Below, in pieces: positions 1 to 8,376 of a stretch of DNA of 64,000 nucleotides. Within the stretch, counting starts at the first letter, position 1. Each line of letters begins with the position of its first letter. The DNA comes from Coleofasciculus sp040219735. Its GTDB lineage: Bacteria; Cyanobacteriota; Cyanobacteriia; Cyanobacteriales; Coleofasciculaceae. The notes below the pieces were generated by a model, which was given only the letters and a program-made list of their open reading frames with translations, made no database searches and was not told the DNA's origin. The DNA is taken from the NCBI GenBank assembly GCA_040219735.1, contig JAVJRX010000119.1. One strand, written 5' to 3'. Position numbers and translations under genes: made by a program.

Positions 1-190
1 TTCTAACACTATACTACACTATTAGTTGAGTGTTGTCAGGATAGATTAGACTGGCGACTTTAGTCGCTTTGCTGAACGCAACGCGAAAGTTTCATCCTCT
101 GGTTAAAACGCAGAGGTTTTCACCATCGCTACCCTATAAACATTTTGGCTTGACGAATGACGTAGCTTGCTGCTCAAAGGAAGCGAGTAT

Positions 191-211
191 GACAAATGAC
201 AAATGACAAAT
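191..211. repeat. 3 x 7-bp tandem repeat (GACAAAT)
   Basis: Three perfect head-to-tail copies of GACAAAT. Related ATGACAAAT strings recur between genes elsewhere in the window (near 8366, 22587 and 49866, and as the complement near 48126). This looks like a dispersed low-complexity repeat. I see no gene in 1-231. Confidence 0.8.
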
Positions 212-231
212 TTGGAGTTGTGCAGCCAGCC

Positions 232-3200
232 CTACTTATAAATTGACACTCCAGCCGTGGACATTTGGCTCAACGCCCGAACTAATTCTTGTACCCGAAT
301 CGGTTTACTGATATAATCATCCATACCAGCGGCTAAACAAGTTTCGCGATCGCCTTGCATAGCATTGGCAGTCATGGCAATAATTCGTGGACGTTCTGTA
401 GCTGACCATTCCCTGACTAGGCAACGGGTTGCTGCTAATCCATCCATTTCTGGCATTTGTACGTCCATTAATACCACATCATAGGGCTGACGGTGTAGGG
501 CTTCAATCACTTCTAAGCCATTCCCCGCCACATCGGCTCGATACCCCATGCGGTGGAGTAGCTGCAATACCACTTGTTGGTTCACCGCGTTGTCCTCAGC
601 CACCAGAATTCGCAAGGGTAGACGCTGCGCCATTTGCGGATCAATCTGGGAGGAAAGGGACGCGGGTTTCATCGGAATCGGCTTGCCCACCAAAACCTGA
701 TTCATGACATCATACAGTTGAGACTGTTTAATCGGTTTGGTCAGAATTGCGGTAAAATGCTCCTTGACACTGGGCTCACTTAGATCAGTCGTGCCAATGG
801 AGGTTAACAAAATTAAAGGTAAATCCTGATACCCGGGTTGCTGATGAATCGCTACAGCCAGATTCAATCCATCCGTTGAGGACATCTGCCCATCCAGAAT
901 CGCCAGATCAAAGGGTTCATGTTGACGCAACCATTCTATCACTTGGGTTCTCGACTCCGTTGTTTGGGGATGCATTTGCCATACCTGACTCTGCTGGAGC
1001 AAAATTTGACGATTGGTGCTAGTTTCACCCACAATTAGCAATCGCTTCCCGACTAAAGACGACTTAGCCAGTTCCGTTTCCGATTCAGCCTCAACCACGC
1101 CATTTACCATCACCGTAAAATAAAAGGTTGAACCCACACCCACCTTACTGTCTACCCACATCGTACCGCCCATAATTTGACTCAGTTGTTTGCAGATAGC
1201 CAGTCCCAGCCCAGTGCCGCCATATTTGCGGCTGGTGGAGGAATCCACTTGGCTGAAGGGTTTAAATAAACGGTCTAATCGATCTTGGGGAATACCAATA
1301 CCCGTATCCTTCACCGCAAATTGTAACCGATAACGGGGGGGAGTGGCAGATGAAACAGCAACCGAATCCGACTCCATTTCCGCTGCGGCTAACCGATGCG
1401 CTGTTACCGAAACCACCACTTCCCCCGCCTGGGTAAATTTAACGGCATTACCGAGTAAATTCACCAGAATTTGGCGCACACGGGTAACATCGCCGATAAA
1501 GGTTCTGGGGGTTTGAGGCGGGAATTGGTAAGCGAGTTCCAGGTTTTTGGCAGAGGCTTTGGTGGATAGCAAGTCCAGGGATTCTTCGATACAGTTTCGC
1601 AAATCGAAGGGGATTTCTTCTAAGTCCAGTTTGCCGGATTCAATCTTGGAAAAGTCGAGAATATCATTAATAATCGTGAGCAACGTATCGCCACTATTGC
1701 GGATAATTTGCACAAATTCCTGCTGTTCTGCATCCAGTTGGGTATCCAGTAGCAATCCCGTCATGCCAATCACACCGTTCATCGGTGTACGAATCTCATG
1801 GCTCATGGTTGCCAGAAATTCACTTTTTGCCTGAGTTGCAGCCAGAGCGGCGTCGCGAGCGGCGGCGAGTTCTTTGGCGGCTTGTTGGCGTTCGATTTCC
1901 CCACCAATCCATTGTGCCATTAATCGTAATAGTTCGATATCTAGTGCTTTAAAGGGTTTGTGGCGGGGGGTGACACTAGAAAAACTCAGGGTACCATAGG
2001 GTTGACCTGCGACAACAACCGGGACACCCAGATAGGCTTCCAGTTTAAAGGTTTGATAACAGGGATGATCACGCCACTCACTATTGCTGGCGGCGGGAAT
2101 AGACAGGGGTTGATTGGCTTGCAGCGTGGCGTGACAATAGGTTTGGCTTAAATCCAGGTGAACTCCTTTGGGATTGAGGTGATTGGGTAACTCAGTCGCG
2201 ATCGCGTGATACTGATTGTCGGTGACTTGAGATAGGATGCCAATATCTAGGTTAAACTGCTCGCGTCCCATTGCCAACAGGTTTTGCAGGCATTGGTCAA
2301 AATCCAGTTCGACGGAGGATGTGAAATTATATAATGCCCGAATCGCGGCTTCACTTTCACGCAGTTCTTGTTCAACTTGTTTGCGTTGGGTAATCTCAAT
2401 AGAGATACCCAGAACAGCGGGGGTGTCTGAGTCATTGAGATAGAAGGGCATTTTCGTGGTTTGTAAAATGCGAATCTTGCCCTGAGCATCGGTTAAAATT
2501 TCTTCAGGAATATATTTTCGTTCTCGTTGATCAATCACGGCTATGTCATCGGCGCGGAAGCGATGCACTTGTTCGGGGATAGACGCCACATCTGTCTCAT
2601 TTCGTCCCAGCAGATGTTCGACAGAGGTGCCATAGGCGTCGGCTAGCGCCTGATTGACGAGAATAAACTCACCCTCCCGATTCTTGGCGAAAATAAAATG
2701 GGGTACTAAGTCTATAACCTGACGCAGCTTTTGTTCACTGGCTTGTAACTGCTTCTGCGCCTGGGTGCGAGCGGTAATATCTTCGACGGAACCTTCATAA
2801 TATAAGATCGCTCCCTGATGATCACGCACAGCACGAGAGTTCTCACAAATCCAGATGATACTGCCATCTCGACGATACACTTGACATTCAAACCCAGAGA
2901 CTGCACCCTGTTCGTGGACTAAGCGGATAAACTCGCGGCGCTGGCTGGGATTCACATACAGTTGATGTTCAACATCGGTAATGTGGTTAATTAACTCATC
3001 AGGTGAAGCATAGCCATAAATTCGCGCCAATGCGGGATTGGCACTGAGATAGCGTCCATCGAGTGTGGTTTGGAAGATGCCACCTACGGCATTCTCAAAA
3101 ATGCTACGATATTTTTCTTCGGCTTGGCGTAGCGCGTCTTCAGCGTGAATGCGTTCCTGGATTTGATCGGCTAATTGGTGATTCACCTGTTGGAGTTCTT

Positions 3201-3675
3201 TTGTTCGCTCATTGACACGCTCCTCAAGTTGTGCATTCAGTGATCGCACCTCGGCTTCAGCTTGTTGGCGATCACGAATTTGCGTTTCTAAGGCTTGGTT
3301 GGCGGCTTCGAGTTGAGCGGGACTCGGTAAGGCTAACGCTTGGGGAACTAGGGGAATCAGGGCTAATGCTGTATAACAGGAAATTAAGGCGGTTATGGCT
3401 TTAATTCCACCCGATAGCCAATAATGGGGATACCAAAGTGTCCATACTCCCATAACATGGGTCATGCCACAGGCAATAATGAATGCGCCAAAGAGGAAGA
3501 AGACTTTGGGAAAGGGAATATCCCGTCTCTTATTCACAAAATACAGCAGAGTACCGGGAATGGAATAGTACGCCAGGGCTATTAACGAGTCAGACGCAAC
3601 ATGAAGGGACACGAGATTAGTCTGCCACAAGTAGCAATGCCCATGGGGGATAAAGGAAAACGGTAATAAAGTCAT
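232..3675 (-). CDS. Ethylene-receptor-like hybrid sensor histidine kinase (PAS-PAS-GAF-HisKA-HATPase-REC-REC)
   Basis: An 1147-residue membrane-bound hybrid kinase. Residues 1-110 form a three-helix domain like plant ETR1: D29, Y36, I39, P40, C69 and H73 correspond, with a constant offset of +4, to ETR1 D25, Y32, I35, P36, C65 and H69, which include the Cu(I)/ethylene ligands. A coiled coil (about 115-185), two PAS domains (about 185-305 and 310-432) and a GAF domain (about 450-595) follow. HisKA has its phospho-acceptor at H626 (SHEIRTPMNG), and the ATPase domain shows DTGIGIP and GGTGLGLAI. The first receiver (about 876-990) keeps D928 and K980 but has GE where the acidic pair should be. 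The second (about 1022-1137) is complete: E1027/D1028, D1071, K1124. The domain calls are firm. Ethylene or light as the input is inferred from the family. Confidence 0.93.
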   Translation of the reverse strand: MTLLPFSFIPHGHCYLWQTNLVSLHVASDSLIALAYYSIPGTLLYFVNKRRDIPFPKVFFLFGAFIIACGMTHVMGVWTLWYPHYWLSGGIKAITALISCYTALALIPLVPQALALPSPAQLEAANQALETQIRDRQQAEAEVRSLNAQLEERVNERTKELQQVNHQLADQIQERIHAEDALRQAEEKYRSIFENAVGGIFQTTLDGRYLSANPALARIYGYASPDELINHITDVEHQLYVNPSQRREFIRLVHEQGAVSGFECQVYRRDGSIIWICENSRAVRDHQGAILYYEGSVEDITARTQAQKQLQASEQKLRQVIDLVPHFIFAKNREGEFILVNQALADAYGTSVEHLLGRNETDVASIPEQVHRFRADDIAVIDQRERKYIPEEILTDAQGKIRILQTTKMPFYLNDSDTPAVLGISIEITQRKQVEQELRESEAAIRALYNFTSSVELDFDQCLQNLLAMGREQFNLDIGILSQVTDNQYHAIATELPNHLNPKGVHLDLSQTYCHATLQANQPLSIPAASNSEWRDHPCYQTFKLEAYLGVPVVVAGQPYGTLSFSSVTPRHKPFKALDIELLRLMAQWIGGEIERQQAAKELAAARDAALAATQAKSEFLATMSHEIRTPMNGVIGMTGLLLDTQLDAEQQEFVQIIRNSGDTLLTIINDILDFSKIESGKLDLEEIPFDLRNCIEESLDLLSTKASAKNLELAYQFPPQTPRTFIGDVTRVRQILVNLLGNAVKFTQAGEVVVSVTAHRLAAAEMESDSVAVSSATPPRYRLQFAVKDTGIGIPQDRLDRLFKPFSQVDSSTSRKYGGTGLGLAICKQLSQIMGGTMWVDSKVGVGSTFYFTVMVNGVVEAESETELAKSSLVGKRLLIVGETSTNRQILLQQSQVWQMHPQTTESRTQVIEWLRQHEPFDLAILDGQMSSTDGLNLAVAIHQQPGYQDLPLILLTSIGTTDLSEPSVKEHFTAILTKPIKQSQLYDVMNQVLVGKPIPMKPASLSSQIDPQMAQRLPLRILVAEDNAVNQQVVLQLLHRMGYRADVAGNGLEVIEALHRQPYDVVLMDVQMPEMDGLAATRCLVREWSATERPRIIAMTANAMQGDRETCLAAGMDDYISKPIRVQELVRALSQMSTAGVSIYK

Positions 3676-4225
3676 TTGGTAAACACCCTTGCCAACGTTT
3701 GGATGGGTTTTCTATGATTCCCCATTATTTCAGTCCAGATTATTCCCGACTCTACCGTAAGCTGTGGCTTTACAGAATCTTTAAAGTTTTCTCCCGGAAC
3801 TTTACCGAAACTTCATAGATCTCACCCTGGGATTACAGTAGTCTTTTTAGTGTAGTAGAGAGTTAAGGTTGACTCCGCCAAATGAACAGAGCGGGGTCTT
3901 TTTGTGGGAATGGGGAATCCTTCAAAGGGTTTGGTTACCAAACTCCTACTGTCGGCGGGGTCAACCGGATTCATTAATGTTACAAAACTTAAACATTAAA
4001 TCCAGGTTCATTCATGTCGGGGATGAGAAATACCCCATCGGGATTTACCCCCCAGATTTAGGGGAAACGCCAAATCAACCGCCTAGATATGGCGAAATGA
4101 ACCGATAGGCGTCGCGATCGCAGGATAGTTCCCAAGCTTAACTCAAAAGCCTACAGCTTGTTGTCCCATAAGTTTGTGCAGAAACTCCTCTCCCCATTTT
4201 TGGCACAAGGATTTAGCATATAAGG
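3676..4225. other. Divergent intergenic region between the hybrid kinase and ldpA
   Basis: 550 bases between the kinase (leftward) and ldpA (rightward). It holds one clear structure, the plus-strand terminator-like hairpin at 3871-3903, and a HIP1 octamer near 4112. An 79-codon open frame across 3869-4108 has no ribosome binding site or protein-like composition, and I do not call it. Confidence 0.6.
3871..3903 (+). terminator. Rho-independent-type terminator with no upstream gene
   Basis: An 8-bp stem pairs GACTCCGC (3871-3878) with GCGGGGTC (3891-3898), with one G-T pair and a 12-nt loop, directly followed by five Ts. It points rightward, but the only gene to its left runs leftward. It would therefore end a short unannotated transcript or act as an attenuator in a long ldpA leader. 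Confidence 0.55.
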
Positions 4226-5473
4226 GTGACTAAACTGTACAATCCCTTACAATCTCTAAGGGAAGGTCACTGGTTCAAGCTCATCTGCGGCGCCAGTTTT
4301 CAGCACCTCCCTGCCGTTCGTAACCTCACCTTGGCGTATACTCTAGCTGGGGCTGATTGTATTGATGTGGCAGCTGACCCCGCCGTCATTGCGGCGGCAA
4401 AGACAGCCTTAAAGGTGGCGACAAGCCTGGTAGAGTCCGGTCAAGCACAAGGTATGGGATACCGTAACCAACCCTGGTTAATGGTCAGTTTAAATGATGG
4501 AGAAGATCCCCATTTTCGCAAAGCTGAATTTAATCCGAATGCCTGTCCCCCAGACTGTCCCCGCCCTTGCCAAACCATCTGTCCGGCTCAAGCGATTGTC
4601 TTCGAGCAACCGCCAACTCAGGCGGAAACTCTCCGCCAGTGGGAGCCAGATCAACCCTTCAACTCCCCTCACTCACCCCAGGGATTCTCCGGTGTTATCG
4701 ATCAACGCTGTTATGGCTGTGGACGTTGCTTACCCGTTTGCCCCAGTCAACTCGTATATACTCGATCCTACGTATCCACACCCACAACCCTGGCTGAAGT
4801 AATTCTCAAAAACGAAGTTGATGCCCTGGAAATTCATACTCAAGTAGGACATTTTACAGATTTTAAACGACTCTGGGGCGCGATCGCACCCTGGATTCAT
4901 ACCCTGAAGTTGCTGGCTATCAGTTGTCCTGATGGTGAGGGCTTCATTGATTATCTGTGGGAACTTTACCATCTGATCGCGCCCTTACCTTGTCCCCTAA
5001 TCTGGCAAACCGATGGTAAGCCAATGAGCGGTGATATTGGTATCGGAACAACTCGAAAAGCCGTGAAGCTAGCCCAAAAAGCGTTATCAGCCAATTTACC
5101 AGGGTTCGTGCAACTGGCGGGTGGAACCAATCACCATACCGTCAGTAAACTCAAAGCAGCCGGACTCCTCACCCTGGGAACAACGGAGGAATCTGCGGCT
5201 AATCCAGTAAAGCCCTTTGTCGCGGGTGTGGCTTACGGTAGCTATGCCCGGGTATTACTTGCTCCGATTTTAGACCAACTCGATCAATACCATGAAGCAA
5301 ATCATGATATCAATTCCCAATCATTTCCATTATCATCAAGGGCAAACCTGGAAAATGATCCGCAGCGGCTGCTCAAAGCCGTAGCCATCGCCCATTCTCT
5401 GGTGTCCCCATTGAAGTCTGTCCCTAAGCCTGTTTTTGCTTTGAGCCAAAATCAACCGGAACTATCCCTTTGA
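4226..5473 (+). CDS. ldpA: LdpA-like iron-sulfur protein (light/redox input to the circadian clock)
   Basis: 415 residues with a GTG start. Two cysteine clusters could bind [4Fe-4S] centres: C107/C111/C115/C119 and C162/C165/C168/C172, the second in ferredoxin-like CxxCxxCxxxC spacing. The N-terminal part, the clusters and the C-terminal barrel-like region match LdpA, a cyanobacterial protein that adjusts circadian period to light through the redox state of the plastoquinone pool. The R3H/AAA ATPase starts 37 bp downstream on the same strand, so co-transcription is likely. The last 50 or so residues look poorly conserved. Confidence 0.85.
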   Translation: MTKLYNPLQSLREGHWFKLICGASFQHLPAVRNLTLAYTLAGADCIDVAADPAVIAAAKTALKVATSLVESGQAQGMGYRNQPWLMVSLNDGEDPHFRKAEFNPNACPPDCPRPCQTICPAQAIVFEQPPTQAETLRQWEPDQPFNSPHSPQGFSGVIDQRCYGCGRCLPVCPSQLVYTRSYVSTPTTLAEVILKNEVDALEIHTQVGHFTDFKRLWGAIAPWIHTLKLLAISCPDGEGFIDYLWELYHLIAPLPCPLIWQTDGKPMSGDIGIGTTRKAVKLAQKALSANLPGFVQLAGGTNHHTVSKLKAAGLLTLGTTEESAANPVKPFVAGVAYGSYARVLLAPILDQLDQYHEANHDINSQSFPLSSRANLENDPQRLLKAVAIAHSLVSPLKSVPKPVFALSQNQPELSL

Positions 5474-5510
5474 TAACCAACAGCGATCGCTCTTTTTCAC
5501 ATACAAGCCT

Positions 5511-7319
5511 ATGGTGAATGCCAACGGGATGAACCCATCCCATCCCCAATCGTTATCCAATCAAGAATTATCCAACACCACCAATTTAGCTGGGATGCAG
5601 ATTACTGAGGATCTCCAAAAGTTACTGGATATTTTGCCCAAGGATATTCGCCAAATCCTAGAGCAACACCCCCATCGCGACAATTTAGACAATTTAATTG
5701 AAGTGGTGATGGATTTGGGTCGGTTTCCTGAGGTACGTTTCCCATCTGGCGCCGAATATCTATCAGATACACCCGTCACCGCTGAACAATTAAACTATTG
5801 TGTTGAGCGGGTTGGGCATTTCAGTGGAGATAATCGAGCCGGACTGGAGAAAACTTTACACCGGATTAGCGCGATTCGCAATCGTCCCGGCGACATTATC
5901 GGGTTAACCTGTCGCGTCGGACGAGCCGTGTTTGGCACTATTGGTATGATTCAAGATCTCGTGGAACGAGGTCAATCAATTTTGATGTTGGGACGTCCGG
6001 GTGTGGGCAAAACGACGGCGTTACGCGAAATTGCCCGGGTGCTGGCTGATGATCTGCAAAAACGGGTGGTGATTATTGATACCTCCAATGAAATTGCTGG
6101 TGATGGAGATATTCCTCATCCTGCTATTGGTAGAGCGAGGCGGATGCAGGTGTCGCGTCCGGAACTTCAACATCAGGTGATGATTGAAGCGGTGGAAAAT
6201 CACATGCCCGAAGTGATTGTCATTGATGAAATTGGCACCGAACTCGAAGCCCTCGCCGCCCGCACGATCGCGGAACGGGGGGTGCAGTTAGTGGGTACGG
6301 CTCATGGAAACCAAATCGAGAATCTGATTAAAAATCCCACGCTCTCTGATTTAGTCGGTGGGATTCAAGCGGTAACTCTGGGTGATGATGAAGCCAGACG
6401 CCGGGGTTCTCAAAAAACGGTATTAGAACGCAAAGCACCGCCCACGTTTGAGATTGCTGTCGAAATGCTGGAGCGTCAGCGCTGGGTAGTACATGAGAGT
6501 GTGGCGGATACGGTGGATTCCCTGCTGCGGGGACGTAAACCGAATCCCCAAGTGCGGACAGTGGATGAACAGAATAAGGTGATTATTACCCATGAATTTC
6601 CTGATGCGCCCGCCCCCTTGGAACGCCATAACCAGTCGGGGTTAGTGGCTAAACCCAGTGGCTGGCGTTCGTCGGGACAGATGCAGCCTCTGTCGCGCTC
6701 CTCATCGCCGTCTTCGGCTCAAACGAGTTACTTTGATCAGCTGCTCCATGATTCTTGGCAACAAGCTAGCCCCGTTGATGAGGTTGTAGACACGATTGGA
6801 CCCAATGGTGAGGATTTGCCCCTTCATATCTATCCTTATGGGGTGAGTCGTCATCAAATTGAGCAGGTGATCCGAGTCCTAAATTTACCCGTTGTTTTAA
6901 CTAAAGACATGGATAGTGCTGATGCGATTTTGGGCTTGCGATCGCACGTTAAAAGTCACTCAAAACTGCGCTCAATTGCTCGCTCCCGTCAAATTCCCAT
7001 TCACGCGGTTAAAGCTAGCACCATTCCCCAAGTGACTCGCGCCCTGCGGCGTATGTTGGATATGGATGACCCCGGAACCCCCGATACGGCGGATTTGCGG
7101 TTGTTTACCCAAAGTGGAAGTGATGATGAGATTGAGGCGCTAGAAGAAGCACGTTTAGCTGTTGAGCAAATTGTGATTCCCAATGGACAACCCGTCGAGT
7201 TACTTCCGCGATCGCCAAAAGTACGGAAGATGCAGCATGAACTGGTTGAACACTATCGCCTCAAGTCTGATAGTTTTGGCGATGAACCCAATCGCCGCTT
7301 GAGAATCTACCCCGCTTGA
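5511..7319 (+). CDS. AAA ATPase with C-terminal R3H domain (Ycf45/SpoIIIAA-like)
   Basis: 602 residues. A P-loop GRPGVGKTT (161-169) and Walker B VIVIDE (235-240) belong to a RecA/AAA core of the SpoIIIAA/Ycf45 type found in cyanobacteria and algal plastids. After a Ser/Pro-rich linker (about 385-410), the C-terminus has an R3H single-stranded nucleic-acid-binding motif, Arg-Lys-Met-Gln-His, around residue 576. The family is conserved but its role in cyanobacteria is not settled; nucleic-acid-dependent ATPase is the safe description. Its last 13 bp overlap the convergent small gene at 7307-7540. Confidence 0.88.
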   Translation: MVNANGMNPSHPQSLSNQELSNTTNLAGMQITEDLQKLLDILPKDIRQILEQHPHRDNLDNLIEVVMDLGRFPEVRFPSGAEYLSDTPVTAEQLNYCVERVGHFSGDNRAGLEKTLHRISAIRNRPGDIIGLTCRVGRAVFGTIGMIQDLVERGQSILMLGRPGVGKTTALREIARVLADDLQKRVVIIDTSNEIAGDGDIPHPAIGRARRMQVSRPELQHQVMIEAVENHMPEVIVIDEIGTELEALAARTIAERGVQLVGTAHGNQIENLIKNPTLSDLVGGIQAVTLGDDEARRRGSQKTVLERKAPPTFEIAVEMLERQRWVVHESVADTVDSLLRGRKPNPQVRTVDEQNKVIITHEFPDAPAPLERHNQSGLVAKPSGWRSSGQMQPLSRSSSPSSAQTSYFDQLLHDSWQQASPVDEVVDTIGPNGEDLPLHIYPYGVSRHQIEQVIRVLNLPVVLTKDMDSADAILGLRSHVKSHSKLRSIARSRQIPIHAVKASTIPQVTRALRRMLDMDDPGTPDTADLRLFTQSGSDDEIEALEEARLAVEQIVIPNGQPVELLPRSPKVRKMQHELVEHYRLKSDSFGDEPNRRLRIYPA

Positions 7320-7540
7320 TGGCAAGGGATAGGGGTGTGGCAAGAGGATAATGTGTAGAGTAGCTCACGAGACTCTTGCTTCACCCGTTCTTCCATCACA
7401 GCTTGCTGCAATTGGATAAAGGCGGTAAAGTCTTCCATATCATATTTATTGACTAAAAGCTGACGCAGTTGTTCTTCAGCTTGCACGGTCAGATAACCGG
7501 TCTTTTGTGCTTCTTGTACTATTTCGCGAATTAATCTCAT
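7307..7540 (-). CDS. Conserved small protein of unknown function
   Basis: 77 residues beginning MRLIREIVQEAQ. I chose this internal ATG because GGAG (7549-7552) lies 8 nt upstream; the frame stays open for 23 more codons upstream but with no better site. The protein is charged and helical, with no signal or membrane segment. I recall short MRLIREIV-type proteins in cyanobacteria but know no function. It converges on and overlaps the R3H ATPase gene by 13 bp. Confidence 0.6.
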   Translation of the reverse strand: MRLIREIVQEAQKTGYLTVQAEEQLRQLLVNKYDMEDFTAFIQLQQAVMEERVKQESRELLYTLSSCHTPIPCHQAG

Positions 7541-7984
7541 CAGTGAATCTCCAGTGTTAATCGGTAGATGAAAGTCACGTAAGGTTCGGTGACTGATTGC
7601 TCTAAGCAACAGTCATCTTGAGCAAGAGATCTCCCGTAGAGGTTCCCTTGGCTGATGGCATTGTGATAACTTGTTTTATCGTTAAAAAAATTACCTTTTT
7701 TTAACAAACGTTCACATACATAGTTCCACCCCTGAACATAGCTACCCCTAACCTGAAGATATGTAAAAGCATCGCTTTACCCTGAATAAAGCAGCCAATG
7801 CTTTATTATAGGGCATTTCATCGTCCTATAAAGATTATATTAAATTTTGAATGGACGTAGACAAGTTAACGATCTTTAATAAAAGTTGACATTTATCGAT
7901 TCGTTATGTAAAGGCATGATAAAGGATGAAATTGAGCGTTCTGTTCCCTGACCCAGGACAAATTAGCCAATTTTCACAAATCTC
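7541..7984. other. AT-rich intergenic region before tRNA-Gln
   Basis: 444 bases with no gene I can support. It contains short AT-rich inverted sequences around 7775-7830 and would hold the promoter of the leftward small gene. Confidence 0.5.
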
Positions 7985-8015
7985 TTGACATATTCCCTGC
8001 CAAAACTGCTAATAT
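7985..8015 (+). promoter_or_regulatory. Probable sigma70-type promoter of tRNA-Gln
   Basis: TTGACA at 7985-7990 and an extended -10, TGC-TAATAT, at 8007-8015, with a 19-nt spacer, just upstream of the tRNA. An alternative -10 TATAAT sits at 8013-8018 with a long 22-nt spacer. No start site can be read from sequence alone. Confidence 0.5.
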
Positions 8016-8032
8016 AATCAAGGTACACACTT

Positions 8033-8104
8033 TGGGGTGTAGCCAAGTGGTAAGGCAGCGGGTTTTGGTCCCGCCATTCCTAGGTTCGAATCCTAGCACC
8101 CCAG
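8033..8104 (+). tRNA. trnQ-UUG: tRNA-Gln (anticodon TTG)
   Basis: A complete cloverleaf: acceptor TGGGGTG pairs with CACCCCA, discriminator G, D-arm with AAGTGGTAAGGC, anticodon stem GCGGG/CCCGC closing the loop TTTTGGT (anticodon TTG), and T-arm CCTAG-GTTCGAA-CTAGG type. CCA is not encoded after the discriminator. Confidence 0.97.
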
Positions 8105-8229
8105 TCGCATCTACCCCTATCTATAATCATCTACCGATCACGCCCAGTTCTTCAGAGGGCAGAGGGTTTATTCGTGATCATCGGTTTGATTCCGGGGATT
8201 CGAGAAGAGATGATTTCACGCGATCGCAC

Positions 8230-8247
8230 AATCCTAGTGCACCAGTC
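8230..8247 (+). repeat. Partial copy of the tRNA-Gln 3' end
   Basis: AATCCTAG-N2-C-N-CCAGTC repeats the tRNA-Gln 3' end and its flank (8089-8106) with 15 of 18 positions identical, 141 bp downstream. It resembles the pattern left by tRNA-targeted integration, but it is short and no integrase lies nearby, so chance is possible. Confidence 0.35.
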
Positions 8248-8301
8248 TAGTCATCAAAATCGATAGGAGAATCTCCCAAAAACTACAAAATTCCCCCTTG
8301 G

Positions 8302-8329
8302 GTAGAGACGTTGCATGCAACGTCTCTAC
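8302..8329. repeat. 28-bp perfect palindrome (GTAGAGACG family)
   Basis: A perfect inverted repeat with arms starting GTAGAGACG and centred on TTGCATGCAA, between tRNA-Gln and the 3' end of ileS. Imperfect relatives are at 19233-19256 and 59810-59837, and a related perfect one at 20471-20502. It has no T-tract, so it is a dispersed repeat rather than a canonical terminator. Confidence 0.85.
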
Positions 8330-8376
8330 AAATCGCTCATCAGCCGCCATTTTTTTGATGACGAATGACAAATACA

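Noticed and set aside
191..211. CRISPR array
   Set aside because: Three adjacent 7-bp units without spacers are a simple tandem repeat. I saw no repeat-spacer pattern anywhere in the window.
3869..4108. 79-codon plus-strand ORF
   Set aside because: No ribosome site, it starts on top of a terminator hairpin, and its composition is not protein-like.
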